This document shows, one piece after another, positions 17,459 to 29,484 of a DNA stretch of 64,000 bases. Each line of letters begins with the position of its first letter. Position 1 is the first letter of the stretch. Source of the DNA: Azolla caroliniana (lineage: Eukaryota > Polypodiophyta); NCBI GenBank assembly GCA_043228905.1, contig JBHGNT010000007.1, forward strand, positions 22,320,001-22,384,000, read 5' to 3'. The notes beneath the pieces were generated by a model. It saw only the letters and a list, made by a program, of their open reading frames with translations. It ran no database searches and was not told the origin of the DNA. A program made the translations under genes and the position numbers.

Positions 17459-19831
17459 TGGATGCTAAGTTTGTAGATGACATGGCCCTCTATGTTGACG
17501 GGGAGATTGGTAATCTCGGCCGGGTATAGAATGCTTTGCAGGTTTTCTCAGATGCTATAGGTGCCTCACTTAATTGGAATAAGTCAGTAGACCTTTGGGT
17601 GGGTGAAGAAACTCACCCTGCGAGGTATCTGTGTCCTACTTTCTAATGGATTCACCATGGTGAACTAGTTTGGTATTTGGGATGTATGGTTGGTATAACA
17701 GAAGCAATTCTATCTCCGTTACTATTATCAATAAAACATAAACTACTATATTGGGATGCCCAACAATTGTCCTTTGTAAGCTAGGGTATAGTAGCAAACT
17801 CAGTATTGCTGGCTTCAATGTGGTTTTTAGCATCAGTTTGGCTATTCTCTAGATCAGCAATAATGAAAGTGCAAATCTAGATCCATAATTTCCTCTGGAG
17901 GGGAGAAACATGGATCTCCAACAGTAGCCAAAGTTGCTTGGAATGTGTTGATTCAACCTAAAATCCATGGAGGGTTGGGTTTGATAGATCCTTTGATGCA
18001 GTCAAGAGTCGTCTTGACTAAGTTTGTGATCAGAGGATTGTTGCCAGGATCTGAAGCCTGGAAAGGAATATTTTTGAATCAGCTAATGCAGTTAAGTCCT
18101 AAGATGGGAGGAGTTTGGTCATCATCTCTAAAGTGGTTGTTCTTAAATGATGTGCAAACGCTAAGGTAGGATCTTGGATCGAATAGATTTTTGTTAGGAA
18201 TCATAAGGGCATGAGATGTGATTAAGTCATTTTTGCATAAGGACGAGCTTTCTACATGGGATGCAAAATTTACTTAATCAGCCTCTTCTTGCCAATTCCC
18301 TATTTCAGGATAATGCAGGAAAAGTGTTTGGGCTTTAGAACTCGCCTTGCCTAGGGTAAATTGGATAATGGGCCAGCTGCATCTGTAAGAACTTGGACTC
18401 AATTTCAGCAAATTCCACAAGAAGATCGTCTTGCACATTTACAATTTGTTCATGGTGCAAAGATAATGACTGCTAGCATATCAATGGCATATTCTTCATT
18501 TTCTACAACCTTCCAACCTAGGCTGGAACATCTGTGGTTTGCATCCTTCATAAATGACACATTGTTGGTTGTCAAGGTTGTTTCACATAATGGGTCCGCT
18601 TCTTATTTTGAGATTCTGGACAACAACACATTGCAATCTTAGACCTTTGATTGCAGTTATCTACAACATTTGCGAAGTGCACTAGTCAAAGTGGTTGCTA
18701 AAATGGGAAAGAAATTGATTCTTGATCCTTATCCTTCCATTGCTCACATGTGTGATATATTGTGGTTGTATGCAAAAGACCCTATTGCAAGATTAATATG
18801 GGATCCAGGGGTTGGTTTTGGTCACACTCCTTGGGGGAACAAACCATAAAGGTTCCCTTCTTTCAGTACTTAGTAAAACTTGGAAAGTCATTACTGCTCT
18901 CTCCGAACGTAACGATACCAATAACTCAGAAACATTGGACTAACTGGGATGTCTCAACTTTGCATTTGAAAACCTATTGGAGATAGATCTAGTCATTTAA
19001 GGGGCCAACTAAATTTATTCTCTTCAGATGACTATTAGTGCATATGGCATTACCAATTGGTCATTCATTGAAAAGGAATGTAGTTTTTGCAATGCAACTC
19101 AGGAGACTACTAAGCATGTCCTCTAGTCTTGTCCCATGGCTCAACAAGTATGGAATAAAGTCCTTTCTTTATATTCCTAACAATCAATGTCGATTGCCTA
19201 TTTTCATGCTCGGGATCGGTGATGTGAGGAGTGTTACATTCCAGCTTGATGTTGTATGAGGCAGACGATGTTCACAAGGCAATGGTGGTACATAATGGAA
19301 GATTGATATTAGTTAGTCCCTTTCACCAACCTCGAAAGTAGGTGCGATTTGTCCAGGTTTGGAAAAAGGTGACTACGGTAACGTTATGGAAATTTTGGAA
19401 ATGTCGATGTAACCGACTTTATGATGCAATAGATCTTTGTCTCTCAGATGTACTGCTCGAGATATGGGAGAACTTGTTGGCAGTAGTCCGCGGTCAGTAT
19501 GACAATATGCATGGCTCCTTAGAGACTGCGAATAAGAGAAGGAAGAAGCTTCTTCACTTTTGGAAAAAGTTGCCCCTCTTTATAGTGTCAACTCAAGGGC
19601 CTCAATGGCACTATTGTCTTCCATGGACCCTTTCTTGAATATCAGTACATCATGGCAATGTACATCAACAAAGTCCAACACCTTCTACAAAGTCCTATAT
19701 TTGGGCTTAGGATTACCGTACATCATTGTACATAAAAAGTTGTAAGCTTTTGGGCAGACAAGTTCAAGTTGTAGCCTTTGGGCATTTTTTCTTAATACTA
19801 TTGAAGAATATCTTTTTATAAAACAAAAACA
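17459..19831 (+). mobile_element. 5'-truncated L1-like LINE insertion
   Basis: Starts inside the reverse transcriptase at FVDDMALYVDG (catalytic DD at 17476-17481) and continues with SLNWNKSVDLWVG, NFLWRGE-like, KVAWNVL-like and IHGGLGLIDPL (17950-18000). It ends with a zinc-binding zf-RVT region near 19060-19180 (CSFC...KHV...SCPMAQQVWNK). Many stops are present. The 3' end is an A-rich tail (AAAACAAAAACA). Perfect 16-bp target duplications flank it. Truncation, A-rich tail and 16-bp duplication are the hallmarks of target-primed LINE insertion. Confidence 0.85.
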
Positions 19832-19847
19832 AAAAGTAACCCTACTA
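19832..19847 (+). repeat. LINE target-site duplication, right copy
   Basis: Exact copy of 17443-17458, immediately after the A-rich tail. Confidence 0.85.
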
Positions 19848-19886
19848 CAAGTATCCCAACCAATCATAGAGTATAAGTGTCAAACA
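19848..19886 (+). repeat. Left arm of the inverted repeat (inner part)
   Basis: Continues the match to the right arm: GAGTATAAGTGT here versus the reverse complement at 20504-20515. The right arm has no LINE at the equivalent point, which confirms the LINE as a later insertion. Confidence 0.75.
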
Positions 19887-20499
19887 AGGTTGTTAGGTAC
19901 GTTAGATACGGTACGGATACCATACGTAAATAACATATTAATACGTGTATAGTACCTCCTAATTTAAAAATACGTTAAATAATTTTTTCAATATGTTAAA
20001 TACTTATAAAATACGTATTCTACATATAGTGCATTAAATACTTCTAGAATTTGAAAATTATTTACCTTTGTAAAAATATTTATAATATTGTAAAAAGCAT
20101 CTATGTTTACACAATTTTGTGATGTACATTACAGTTCTACATCCTAAAATGCATATAAGACACTTGAACATTTCACATCCTAAAATACTTATAATATGGA
20201 TATCGACATTCACTTATTCTATAAATAAGTGTAAGTGTGTATCATGATGTTCTACTTCAAATTGTAATGATTTACGATTATGCCTTCATAGATTGAGGAA
20301 TCGTCTACGATTATCACAGTCAGTATAGGTTTCTGTCTTCCTTTCTCTCTTGTTCATCATCATCATCTTCTTCTATCTTCTATGATTATCACACTCAGAG
20401 GTAGGACATGTTTCTGTTTTCTTTTCTCTTTTTTTTTTTTCTTCTTCTTCTTCTTCGTCGTCATCTTTTCTGGTCTTCTTTCTTCCTTCTTCTTTTCTA
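19887..20499. other. Spacer between inverted-repeat arms
   Basis: A/T-rich, with many TACGT/ATACG words at 19895-20030 and CTT/T-rich runs at 20420-20480. No gene seen. Confidence 0.5.
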
Positions 20500-20857
20500 G
20501 TTTAACACTTATACTCTTGATTGGTTTCAATACATGTACTAGGGTTACTTTTTTGTCGGGCAAGGATTCCACATTGGTTTAGTGCAGTTATGCAACTAAT
20601 TATATGCCTAGGAAACCAAAACTGGGTTCCACTTTTGTGCCATCCTCGAGTCCTAGTTAATTGCTTCCAAACGTGCCATTTGGCATGAGTACCTTTACCC
20701 TTTTCTTCAACTTTGGCAACATGCACATTAACCCACTTTGTAGGTTTAGTTAGTAGTTTGGAATGTGTGGGGGTAGTCGTTTTTTGGACCCCTTAAAATT
20801 TTCGCAATTTTTTCAAGCCACGATGTTTTAGCACTAAATGCTATGAGTTGGAGGTAG
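20500..20857 (-). repeat. Right arm of the inverted repeat
   Basis: Reverse-complement partner of 17001-17458 plus 19848-19886. On the minus strand it holds an open frame of 74 codons (20726-20502, VEEKGKGTHAKWHVWKQL), which is broken in the left arm. I do not recognise the protein. Basic and aromatic content would fit a retroelement ORF1 or a decayed gene. Confidence 0.75.
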
Positions 20858-22764
20858 GCACACCCATGCCAAATGTGTAGTAAAATTTTGGGTCTTGAAG
20901 AATGCCAGTTTTCTCAAGTCTAGAAAATGAGGTGAATATTGAGTCGCAACTCACGAAGGAGCACTTAATAGCCTTATGCTCCTAACCTTTTTGAAAATCT
21001 TTACTGAAGGTCTCCCACCCAAACCATCACCATGACAAAACACTGACACAGAGCTAGGTAACCTCGACAAACAAGTACTCATGGTACCTTTACTACCCTA
21101 TCTTTTAACCTAGGCGACTTAATGGCACTCACACACTACTAAGTCCATATGCTTTGATGATGTTGTGAAGTTAAACGTGTGCATGTAAATTAGAGTAGAC
21201 CACCAACTCGAGTCATTTAAGTTTCGTGCTTGGGATATCAATGTCCACACTAACTTTCCTTTTATAAGCTGAATTTTTATTCCTTAATAACATTTCCTTT
21301 GGGAGATTGTATAAGGTTCATGTTAATGAATATGTTTGTGTACATGCATATTTATTTGTATGTCGTGTTTAGTGTGTTTGGTTGCTTGTCAATGAGGGAT
21401 ATCGGTATTCAATTAATAATAATAATAATATTATTATTATTTGTTTATTTACTTATTTAAATAGACTATTATTATTATTATTTATCTTTATTTTGATTGC
21501 TAAAATAATCTATTTATTTTCTTAGTTAAAATGAATCATCGCTATCAAATTATTATTAATGCTATTTGATTTGTTGATTTATGTACTTTTTGTTTATAGT
21601 TTATTTTCTTAATTAATTACTTAATTTTAATATTAAAATTAACTTTTTATTATTTAGCTAATTTATTTATTCATTTATTTTACTTATTTGAAAATATAAT
21701 TTAAATTTATTGTAATATTATTTTTATTATCTATTTCATCTTAGTTTATTATTACTATTTTGTTTTATTATTTTTATTTTGTCATTTGTATTTTATACTT
21801 TATATTTTATATTAATATTTAATTAATTACGTCAATTGGAGGGCACTGGCGGATGGCGACAATGATAGACGAAGGACGATAATGGCCAGCCAAGAACAGT
21901 TGGCAGCATGTGAGAAGGAGACGAAAGTTCAAGTAGAATTCTAGTCAAAGGGGGCCCTCTAAACAGTGTCGAAGGCTCCCCTTTGTCTTAATTTATCTTT
22001 ATAGCCCCGTGAAGGGAGGCACTAAAGGTAATTTACAGTAGCAAATAAATTATTATGTTTTTTAGCACTAAAGGGTCGTTTGATGGACGAGACGTCGGCT
22101 CTGACCAACATGGTGGGTTCGACTCTCATTGCAAGAAACTTTAACGAAAGTGTGTTATTCCTCACTCAGTGGTCGAAATCCAAAAAATCCATCACGACCC
22201 TTGAGGTGAAGTTTTCGCCTCGATAAGAATGGGTTTCTTAGATAGATAGCTCATTGACATGCTAAATGCCGATTTTGTCATCCGAGCTCGGAAATTTGTG
22301 CTAAATTTTTTAACACGCTCATTGCTTTATCACGATTAGTTTAAACAAAGATTTTGTACAAGTTAATTGAAATATAGATTATATTAAAGTTTAATCAGTA
22401 AAAATAAGTTCACAAGAGCATGTAAATACAATGAGAAAAATTCTGGGCTTCGTTGCATGGAGTGGTAAAGAATAAAAAGAGAGAAGAATAGGCGGATAGG
22501 AGTATATATGAAGAAGAAAAGAAGCATGATAGAGCTTTAAGGGGGAGATCCTTGAGTTTTGGTGCAACATCTCAACAAACAACGATCACTTTGCATTTTG
22601 ACATTGTCGATCTTGCACACCTTGATTCACAACCCATGAGCTTTCTCCCGATTTCAACAACACTTCCGCCTTGCCTCTAACCCCAATATGATTTCCTAAG
22701 CACCAACTCCCGAAGACCCATTTACACAAATATAGCTATGGTGGGGAAGATGAATATTAATTTG
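20858..22764. other. Intergenic spacer, AT-rich core
   Basis: No convincing gene. 21405-21830 is strongly A/T-rich with TAA/ATT runs, including a near-palindrome of AATAAT/ATTATT at 21413-21440. 22085-22240 holds a GGTTCGACTC motif resembling a tRNA-type B box, a weak SINE hint. 22380-22760 is unremarkable. Confidence 0.5.
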
Positions 22765-23170
22765 TGTTGAGAATCAAGCTCAACATAGTGCAACGTGTGA
22801 ACACACCTTTGAGAATCTATGTGCACTCAAAGGTCAAGAGTCATACCACTCTCTACACATTTAACTATGTATCCTAGAATCATATTCTATAACTTCTATA
22901 ATACATACCTATGAGTTCCATATTCCCCATGAATATGAGTCTTCACATTCCTCAAGGTTCTAGGGAGAGAGCGGAAGTTGTAATGAGTTAATGAAGAGAG
23001 AGTGTGACCTTATATAAAGCACCCTCCTTCTTCATACTAAGTCGGTTGTGACTCCTTGTAATGCTACAATTTAGTATCTCCATTCTACTTGTGAAATATA
23101 CATCTTCTTCTTCTTCTTGAGTATTTTATTTCTCTTGCTTATCTATCTTGTGTTCTCTTCTCTCCTCTAT

Positions 23171-23246
<76 letters not shown>

Positions 23247-23294
23247 ACACACATATCTATTCCGTTGCACAAGAATAATCATCGATTCCTTACA
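22765..23294 (+). repeat. C3/C4 array LTR1
   Basis: 530 bp, TGTTGAGAATCAAG...TTCCTTACA. TATA-like TATATAAA at 23011-23018. Long CT then CA microsatellite at 23177-23243, which explains the length difference from LTR2. Confidence 0.9.
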
Positions 23295-23306
23295 TGGTAT
23301 CAAAGC
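23295..23306 (+). other. C3 primer-binding site
   Basis: TGGTATCAAAGC directly after LTR1, one base off the usual tRNA-Met site. Confidence 0.8.
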
Positions 23307-23449
23307 GGTTTGGTAGCTCGATCTAGCCCATCTGCGTGTGTTGTGTTCTACGCCGACGTTCGAGAAGAACCGGTTCATCGCTATCATAGTACCACTACGT
23401 AGCTCGTGCTTGAGAGAGAAGGAAAAGAAGAAAGGAAGCTTAATTAACA

Positions 23450-24309
23450 ATGAATACTCAAATGGGGGACTCTCTCCCTAGCGAGAAATTTGGATCGAAA
23501 TAACTTTGCATCTTGGGAGTACAAGATGCACCAATATCTTGTCAGCCAAGGCTATTGGGGTTACATCAAGGGAGCACAAGAAAACCGACCCGACCCGAAA
23601 GACGTTGACTATGCAACTTGGGAGCAAGTGGCAAGCCAAGTGATGTATTGCTTGACGACATGTGTTCACGACCACATGCTCGGTTACATTCAAGAAGCCG
23701 AAATGCCAAAGGGAAGCGTGGGAGAATCTACAAAAGATTTTCACCGCCAACACAACCGCGAGAAAGCTTCAACTCCGCCAAGAGTTGAACAACATCCAAC
23801 AACGGGATATGTCCATCACAAGCTACACCTTGAAGATCAAGGAGCTTTGTGATGCACTTGGTTCAATAAGCGTCAATGTGGACAATGATGAGATGGTGCA
23901 AATATGCCTTGGTGGCCTTGCACCACGATTTGGCGCAATGAGGACCGTTGTACTAGTACGGGAGAATCTGCCCTCCTTCTTCGATCTTCAATCCATGTTG
24001 TTGGTCGAAGAAAACCATCTTCGAACAAGGAGCAACGCCTCAGAAGGCCACATTCTCTACACACATTCGAACGGAGGAAGAGGACACGACCATGCAAGAA
24101 GAGGCTGATTCGGCCAAGGACGAGGCGGACAAGGCCCGATTTATGAAAACAACTCTCAATTACGACATAAGATGGAGGGCATCAAGGAACCTTTGGAAGA
24201 TGGGGGAGCCACCATTTCGGTTCGAGCCGAAAAACCTCAATCGAATGCGGATATTGTGGCAAAGTCGGCCACATCGAAGAAGAGTGCCGAAAGAAAATGT
24301 GTGAGTCGG
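23450..24309 (+). pseudogene. C3 gag
   Basis: Starts ATG at 23450 (MNTQMGDSLPSEK). An extra base shifts the frame at about 23490, and the next frame reads NNFASWEYKMHQYLVSQGYW. A second shift near 23725 leads to the frame ending at a TGA at 24106-24108 (AWENLQKIF, then LRQELNNIQQRDMSITSYT, then MVQICLGGLAPRFGAMRT). Beyond the stop a zinc knuckle CGYCGKVGHIEEEC lies at about 24246-24287. This copia gag binds RNA and forms the particle when intact; here it is broken at least three times. Confidence 0.9.
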
Positions 24310-25090
24310 CTTCCACTAGTCGACAACTCACCAATTACGCCGCCGACTCCGAGTACAGTAGATTATTCATAATGAGACATAAAGTGAATTCTATATCGGC
24401 CTCTACTTCTACTAGTGCTTCTGGTCTGGAAGACGTATGGTTTGTCGATTCTAGTGCCTCGAACCATATGATGTCTCATCAAGAATGGTTCCGAGAACTT
24501 CAAGCGACGGAACGACCCGACTATGTTGAAACCAGAGACGACACTACACACCCGATTCGGCACATCGGCAATGTTCCGTTTGGAAAAGAAGGTAAGCAAA
24601 CTTACATTAAAAATGTCTTGCATGTACAAACTATCACGAAGAATTTGGTCTCCGTCAACCAAATTGTAGAGCAAGGAATGCAAGTTTGATTTAATCAAGG
24701 CATTTGCTTCATCGAAAAAGAGGCCAACTCATTGCGCGCGGACGAAGAGAGGGCTGAATGTTCATTCTCGACTCACACGAGATGAAATCAACCATGTTCG
24801 CAAAAGGCACGAAAACCGAGTCTGACATAGAGTTATGGCACAAGCGAATGGCCATATCAACCTTCAAAAGCTAAAGGCGATGCAATCGAAAGGAGTCATC
24901 ATCGTACTCCCGACCTTCAAAGAGAGAGAGATTGAAGGCGTATGTGTGGTTTGCCAATTCGGCAAGCAACATTGGCATCCATTTGTGAAGGAGAGGAATG
25001 TAAGCAAAGGTGTACTCGACATAATTCATTCCGATGTATGGGACCGACTCAAACGGCGACATTCGTCGGATGCCGATACTACATAACCTT
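24297..25090 (+). pseudogene. C3 protease and GAG-pre-integrase
   Basis: 24297-24689 encodes the protease with DSSAS at the active site (usual DSGAS), then NHMMSHQEWFREL and ITKNLVSVNQIVEQGMQV, and ends at a TGA in place of the usual Arg codon. 24834-25086, after shifts, holds NGHINLQKLKAMQSKGV and VCQFGKQHWHPF with the C-X2-C of the integrase zinc domain, then IHSDVW with the first integrase Asp (about 25027-25044). Confidence 0.85.
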
Positions 25091-25986
25091 TATCGACGAC
25101 TTCTCTAGGCACACTTGGATCTACCCAATGTGGCAAAAGAGCGAAGTGTTTGGACACTTCCAAAAATTCAAGAGTGGAGTCAAAAAAAGCTACAGGTCAA
25201 CACACACCGACGGTGCCTTTATCGGATGGAGGCAAAGAATATTTCTCGGATGAGTTTACGGCATTTCTTCAAAAAGAAGGGATTCGACGAGAATTTTCGT
25301 GTCGACATACGCCACAACAAAATAGAGTTGCCGAACGAAAGAATCGGCACATCCTCGAAGTAGCATGGGCCATGATGAACGAAAAGCACGTGCCAAAGTC
25401 GTACTGGGCAGAAGCAGCTAACACAACCGTATACCTCATGAATCGGTGTACGACATCGGGTGTGCACGAACTTACTCCGCATGAGAAGTTTTTTGGAAAG
25501 AAGCTGGACCTATCGTATGTTAAGATCTTCGGCTCCATTGCGTACGTGCACATCACCGACGAGAAGCGACAAAAGCTCGACCTGAAGTCAGAGAAATGTA
25601 TCCTCGTAGGATACTCACTAGAGCAAAAGGGGTACAAGTGCTATAACCCCTCAACTCGAAAATCTGGAGTAAGTAGAGACATCGTCTTCGACGAGTCCGC
25701 ATCTTGGTACGCACCAGAGACAACTTCGACTTCGATTCCACTCGACCCGGATTCTGCCGAAATAGATTTAGAAGCCAAAGATCGGCTCGCACACATGTTC
25801 GAAGAAAGCCCAATTACAACAAGGCTTAGTGGGCCACAAGAGCCCCCGAGCGATCAAAGCACATCTCGGCCGAGTTCGAAGCTGGACAAAGGGAAGGCGA
25901 AAATGCCGGAGTATGAAGAGAATCATTTCGACGGCATCGAATCGACTCACTCCCTCGATAGTGAGTTCAAAGGCCTTGACATCTAG
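25091..25986 (+). pseudogene. C3 integrase
   Basis: After a frameshift, 25150-25986 gives LSDGGKEYFSDEF (second Asp), then the HTPQQNRVAERKNR motif with the catalytic Glu, HVPKSYWAEAANTTVYLMNRC, and the conserved tail GYSLEQKGYKCYNPSTRK and FDESASWYAPET. A hydrophilic linker ends at TAG 25984-25986. The fold is largely kept but the frame is separated from gag and from RT. Confidence 0.9.
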
Positions 25987-26061
25987 ACAAATGGAGTGAA
26001 GAAAGAGAATATGCAAACATAAAGCTTCGCCGATCCACCCGTCAAAAGGAACCCTGTAAGC

Positions 26062-27130
26062 CGATTCGGCTACGATGAGTACATGGCGTACTATTATGCA
26101 TTTATGATGAAGGTGACAATAGTACGGGAGCCGGAAACCTTTTCCGAAGCCACGAAGGACCCACGATGGATCGAAGCAATGAACGAGGAGATGCGTGCAC
26201 TATGCAAGCACGAGACATGGGATCTCGTTCCCCACTCACCGCACAGGAAGGCAATTGGCTACAGATGGATCTACAAGGTGAAGTATAATGCCGACGGCTC
26301 CGTCAACCACTACAAAGCTCAACTTGTAGTGAAAGGATATGCACAAACACATGGAGTCGACTATAAAGAGACCTTTGCCCCGGTCGCAAAGATGACGATG
26401 GTGCGGACTGTGATCGCACATGTAGTGGCAAAAGGGTGGCACCTCCACCAAATGGATGTCGAGAACACCTTTCTCCAAGGAGAATTAGAAAAGGAGGTGT
26501 ACATGGTACAACCACCCAACTTCGAATTGCGTACTCATCTGAAAGTCGTGTGCCGACTCAAGAAGCCACTCTATGTCCTCAAGGAAGCACTATGTGCTTG
26601 GCATTCAAAGATTACGCAATATCTTCATCAAATCGGCTTTCGAATATCGAAATCAGACAACTCCCTCTATGTATGACACGACTCTAGAAGCCTAATTGTC
26701 ATCATCCTATATGTGGATGATCTGGTCATTGGAGGTGAAAGTCTAGTCGACATCAACAAGGTCAAGTCCCTCCTCTCCGGAAAATTCGAGATGACGGACA
26801 TGAAGGAGCTCCATTACTTCCTTGGCATTGAAGTAATTCGGATTCTGACGGCATTATGATCTCTCAACGGCACTACATCCTGACGTTGTTATACAAGTTC
26901 CGGATGACTGAGTGCAAATCGATTATTACGCCTCTTGATAGAAACCTCAAACTAGGTGCTGACTCCGGCACAGATGAGTTCTGAGCCGACTCAGTATCGA
27001 CAACTGATCAAGAGCCTCATCTATCTCATGATCACTTGACCCGACCTTAGCTATTCAGTCGGACTCCTCAGCCAATTCATGCAAAAACCACGCAACATTC
27101 ACTTGGATGGCGCTAAGTGAGTATTACGAT
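26062..27130 (+). pseudogene. C3 reverse transcriptase and start of RNase H
   Basis: 26083-26676 encodes the RT N-terminal half (ETFSEATKDPRWIEAMNEE, GYRWIYKVKYNADGS, KGYAQTHGVDYKETFAPVAK, HQMDVENTFLQGELEKEVY). It ends at a TGA at 26674-26676, where C2 has an Arg codon. The next part holds the catalytic YVDDLVIGG (26709-26735) and the MKELHYFLGIEVI segment, then frameshifts near 26855. RNase H start is cut at 27130 by the solo LTR and resumes at 28174. Confidence 0.9.
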
Positions 27131-28177
27131 ACGTTGTCGTGAAGATTCACGGCCATAGTGAGGAAACTAGAGAAGTTAGTGGCATTGACGAAGTGCAGCA
27201 TGTGCACTTATCCTTGTATAAAACGTGTGAATAATAGGGGTGCCTTTATGGAGCCAAATAGGAGTTAAGTTGGGACATAGAACCCCATGTAATAAGGGAT
27301 TTATCTCACATTGTTACGCATCTCTATCCTTGTTTATAAAAGGAAGAGACTGTCCCTTGTAAAAGGGGTTGCCCATTTTGAGTTAGGAAGTGTATACCAC
27401 TTAAGTCTAGGGTTTGGTAGTTTTCTTGGTCTTCATCTTATTCTTATTCCCTTAGGGTTTGTACTTTGGTCTTTTCACCCTATTTCGTTTCAGGGTTTCA
27501 TTTTAGTCTTCTTCATTATCTCGTGGGTTTGGTTCATTCTTTTGAGTGAATGTTAGTATTCCGTTTAGGTTCTTCTTCTTTTGAGAGTTCGTGCGAGTTA
27601 GGGTTTATGCGGTTTAGGGTTTCCGGTGTTACTCTCTCTTCTTCATGTGAGAGTTTGGTTTGGTTTGGGGGTTCCTACAACGGCGGCTTTAGGCATTCCG
27701 ATGGCAGCACTTGGTGATTCGGCTTCCTCTCCTCGATGGAGAACGTTTCGTGTGGCGGTCGGTTCGAGAAGGGAGGGCGAAGTGGCACGGGAACACTCCA
27801 CCGTCTTCGGGGCGTGACCAACGATGGACGTCGCGGTCCCGGCGGCCCACTTGACTCGCCTTCGCCGGTTCCCATTCTTGTTGTATTAGCCTATTGATAT
27901 GTAATAGCCACCGGATTCGAGGCATGTAACCGTCTTGTTGTAAAGCTCTTGTAATATATATTCATGTTAGCGTATATCTATCTTCCTTGTAACATAATTG
28001 AGTCGGGTCCATATTCGCGGTGAACCGTTTTTGTGAAACCCTACATTCGTTGGAACCAGAAGTCGACTTCGGACCGAAGCCCACAAAGCTTAAGGACTCC
28101 ACCATCCATCTCCCTAGTCCGAGACCCCCGTGGTCCCGCCCCTTTCGACACGTACTCGTGGATTACCGCGACAATGT
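27131..28177 (+). mobile_element. Solo LTR of a gypsy-type element (S1)
   Basis: LTR body 27135-28173 (1039 bp), TGTCGTGAAGATTC...TTACCGCGACA, flanked by ACGT (27131-27134) and ATGT (28174-28177), where C4 and the frame show ATGT once. TATAAAAG at about 27335. Its 3' part (GAGACCCCCGTGGTCCCGCCC) matches the LTR ending at 34375, which is followed by a TTGGTGAACC primer site, so it belongs to that family. No internal region: product of LTR-LTR recombination. It interrupts C3 RNase H. Confidence 0.85.
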
Positions 28178-28836
28178 GAGCGGGACAATGGATTACGGCA
28201 TTCTCTACAAATCTGCCACACCAATACGACTCGAAGGGTACACAGACGCAGACTAGGCAGGCTACAAAGCCGATTGATGATCGACCTCGGGAGTTGTCTT
28301 CTCGCTTGGTAGCGGAGCAATATCTTGTAGTAAGAAGCAACCTACCGTCGCACTTTCGAGTATGGAGGCCGAATACAGGGGTGCAGTCGTAAGTGCATGT
28401 GAAGTCGTATGGCTCAAGAGGATTTTGAAGGATCCAGGCGTCCCCATCAAGGATCCGACTCCCATTTACTACAACAACATGGGCGGTAAATATCTAGCTC
28501 ATAACCCAGTGTTCCACGCACGCACAAAACATATCGAAGTGCACTATCACTTCATTCGGGAGTGCGTACACGCTAGAGATGTTGACCTTCAACACATCAA
28601 CACGAATCTTTAGACGGCCGACATCTTCACCAAAGCCTTACGAGCCGACAAGCTTCGTCAATTGATGTCAGACCTCGGATTGACGATCCCTAACTTGCCA
28701 AGCTTGAGGGGGAGTACAAGCGAGAACCGTGAATTGGGTACGAGCCGAAGCGGACACCGGGGATCGTTCGAACCGAATACTAGTCACAGCGGACATCAAC
28801 CGAAAGGAATCGACCCAAGTTGAGATTGATGGGGCG
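28174..28836 (+). pseudogene. C3 RNase H and polypurine tract
   Basis: Resumes SGTMDYGILYKSATPIRLEG, then YTDAD followed by stops, SGAIS, TVALSSMEAEYRGAV (catalytic Glu), IYYNNMGGKYLAHNP where the usual third Asp position reads Asn (YNN for CDN), and RTKHIEVHYHFIREC. The end has TADIFTKALRADKL. The polypurine-like GTTGAGATTGATGGGGCG (28819-28836) abuts LTR2. Confidence 0.85.
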
Positions 28837-29317
28837 TGTTGAGAATCAAGCTCAACATATTGCAACGTGTGAACAAACCTTTGAGAATCTATGTGCACTC
28901 AAAGGTCAAGAGTCATACCACTCTCTACACATTAAACTATGTGTCATAGAATCATATTCTATGACACATAACTAATGAGTTCCATATTCCCCATGACTAT
29001 GAGTCTTCACATTCCTCAAGGTTCTAGGGAGAGAGTGGAAGTTGTAATGAGTTAATGAAGAGAGAGGGTGACCTTATATAAAGCACCCTCATACTTCATA
29101 CTAAGTCGGTTGTAACTCCTTGTAATGCTACAATTTAGTATCTCCATTCTACTTGTGAAATATACATCTTCTTCTTCTTGAGTATTTTATTTCTCTTGCT
29201 TATCTATCTTGTGTTCTCTTCTCTCCTCTATTCTTTTGTCTCTCTCTCTCTCACACACACACACACATAACACACATATCTATTCCGTAGCACAAGAATC
29301 ACCATCGATTCTTTACA
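28837..29317 (+). repeat. C3/C4 array LTR2 (shared)
   Basis: 481 bp. It is both the 3' LTR of C3 and the 5' LTR of C4. CT/CA microsatellite at 29237-29267 is shorter than in LTR1 and LTR3. Confidence 0.9.
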
Positions 29318-29329
29318 TGGTATCAGAGC
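29318..29329 (+). other. C4 primer-binding site
   Basis: TGGTATCAGAGC directly after LTR2, the standard tRNA-Met site. Confidence 0.85.
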
Positions 29330-29484
29330 TATTTGGTAGCTCGATCTAGCCCATTCGCCTCATCATGATCGTGTGTTGTGCTCTACGCCGACTTTCAAGA
29401 AGAACCGGCTCATCACTATCGTAGTACCACTACATAGCTCGTGTTCGAGAGAGAAGGAAAAGAAGAAAGGAAGCTTAATCAACA

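Noticed and set aside
22119-22130. tRNA gene from GGTTCGACTC
   Set aside because: No cloverleaf, no A box at proper spacing and no acceptor pairing; at most a SINE trace.
23139-23450. Open frames with Thr-His or Arg-Glu runs
   Set aside because: Translations of the CT/CA microsatellite in LTR1.
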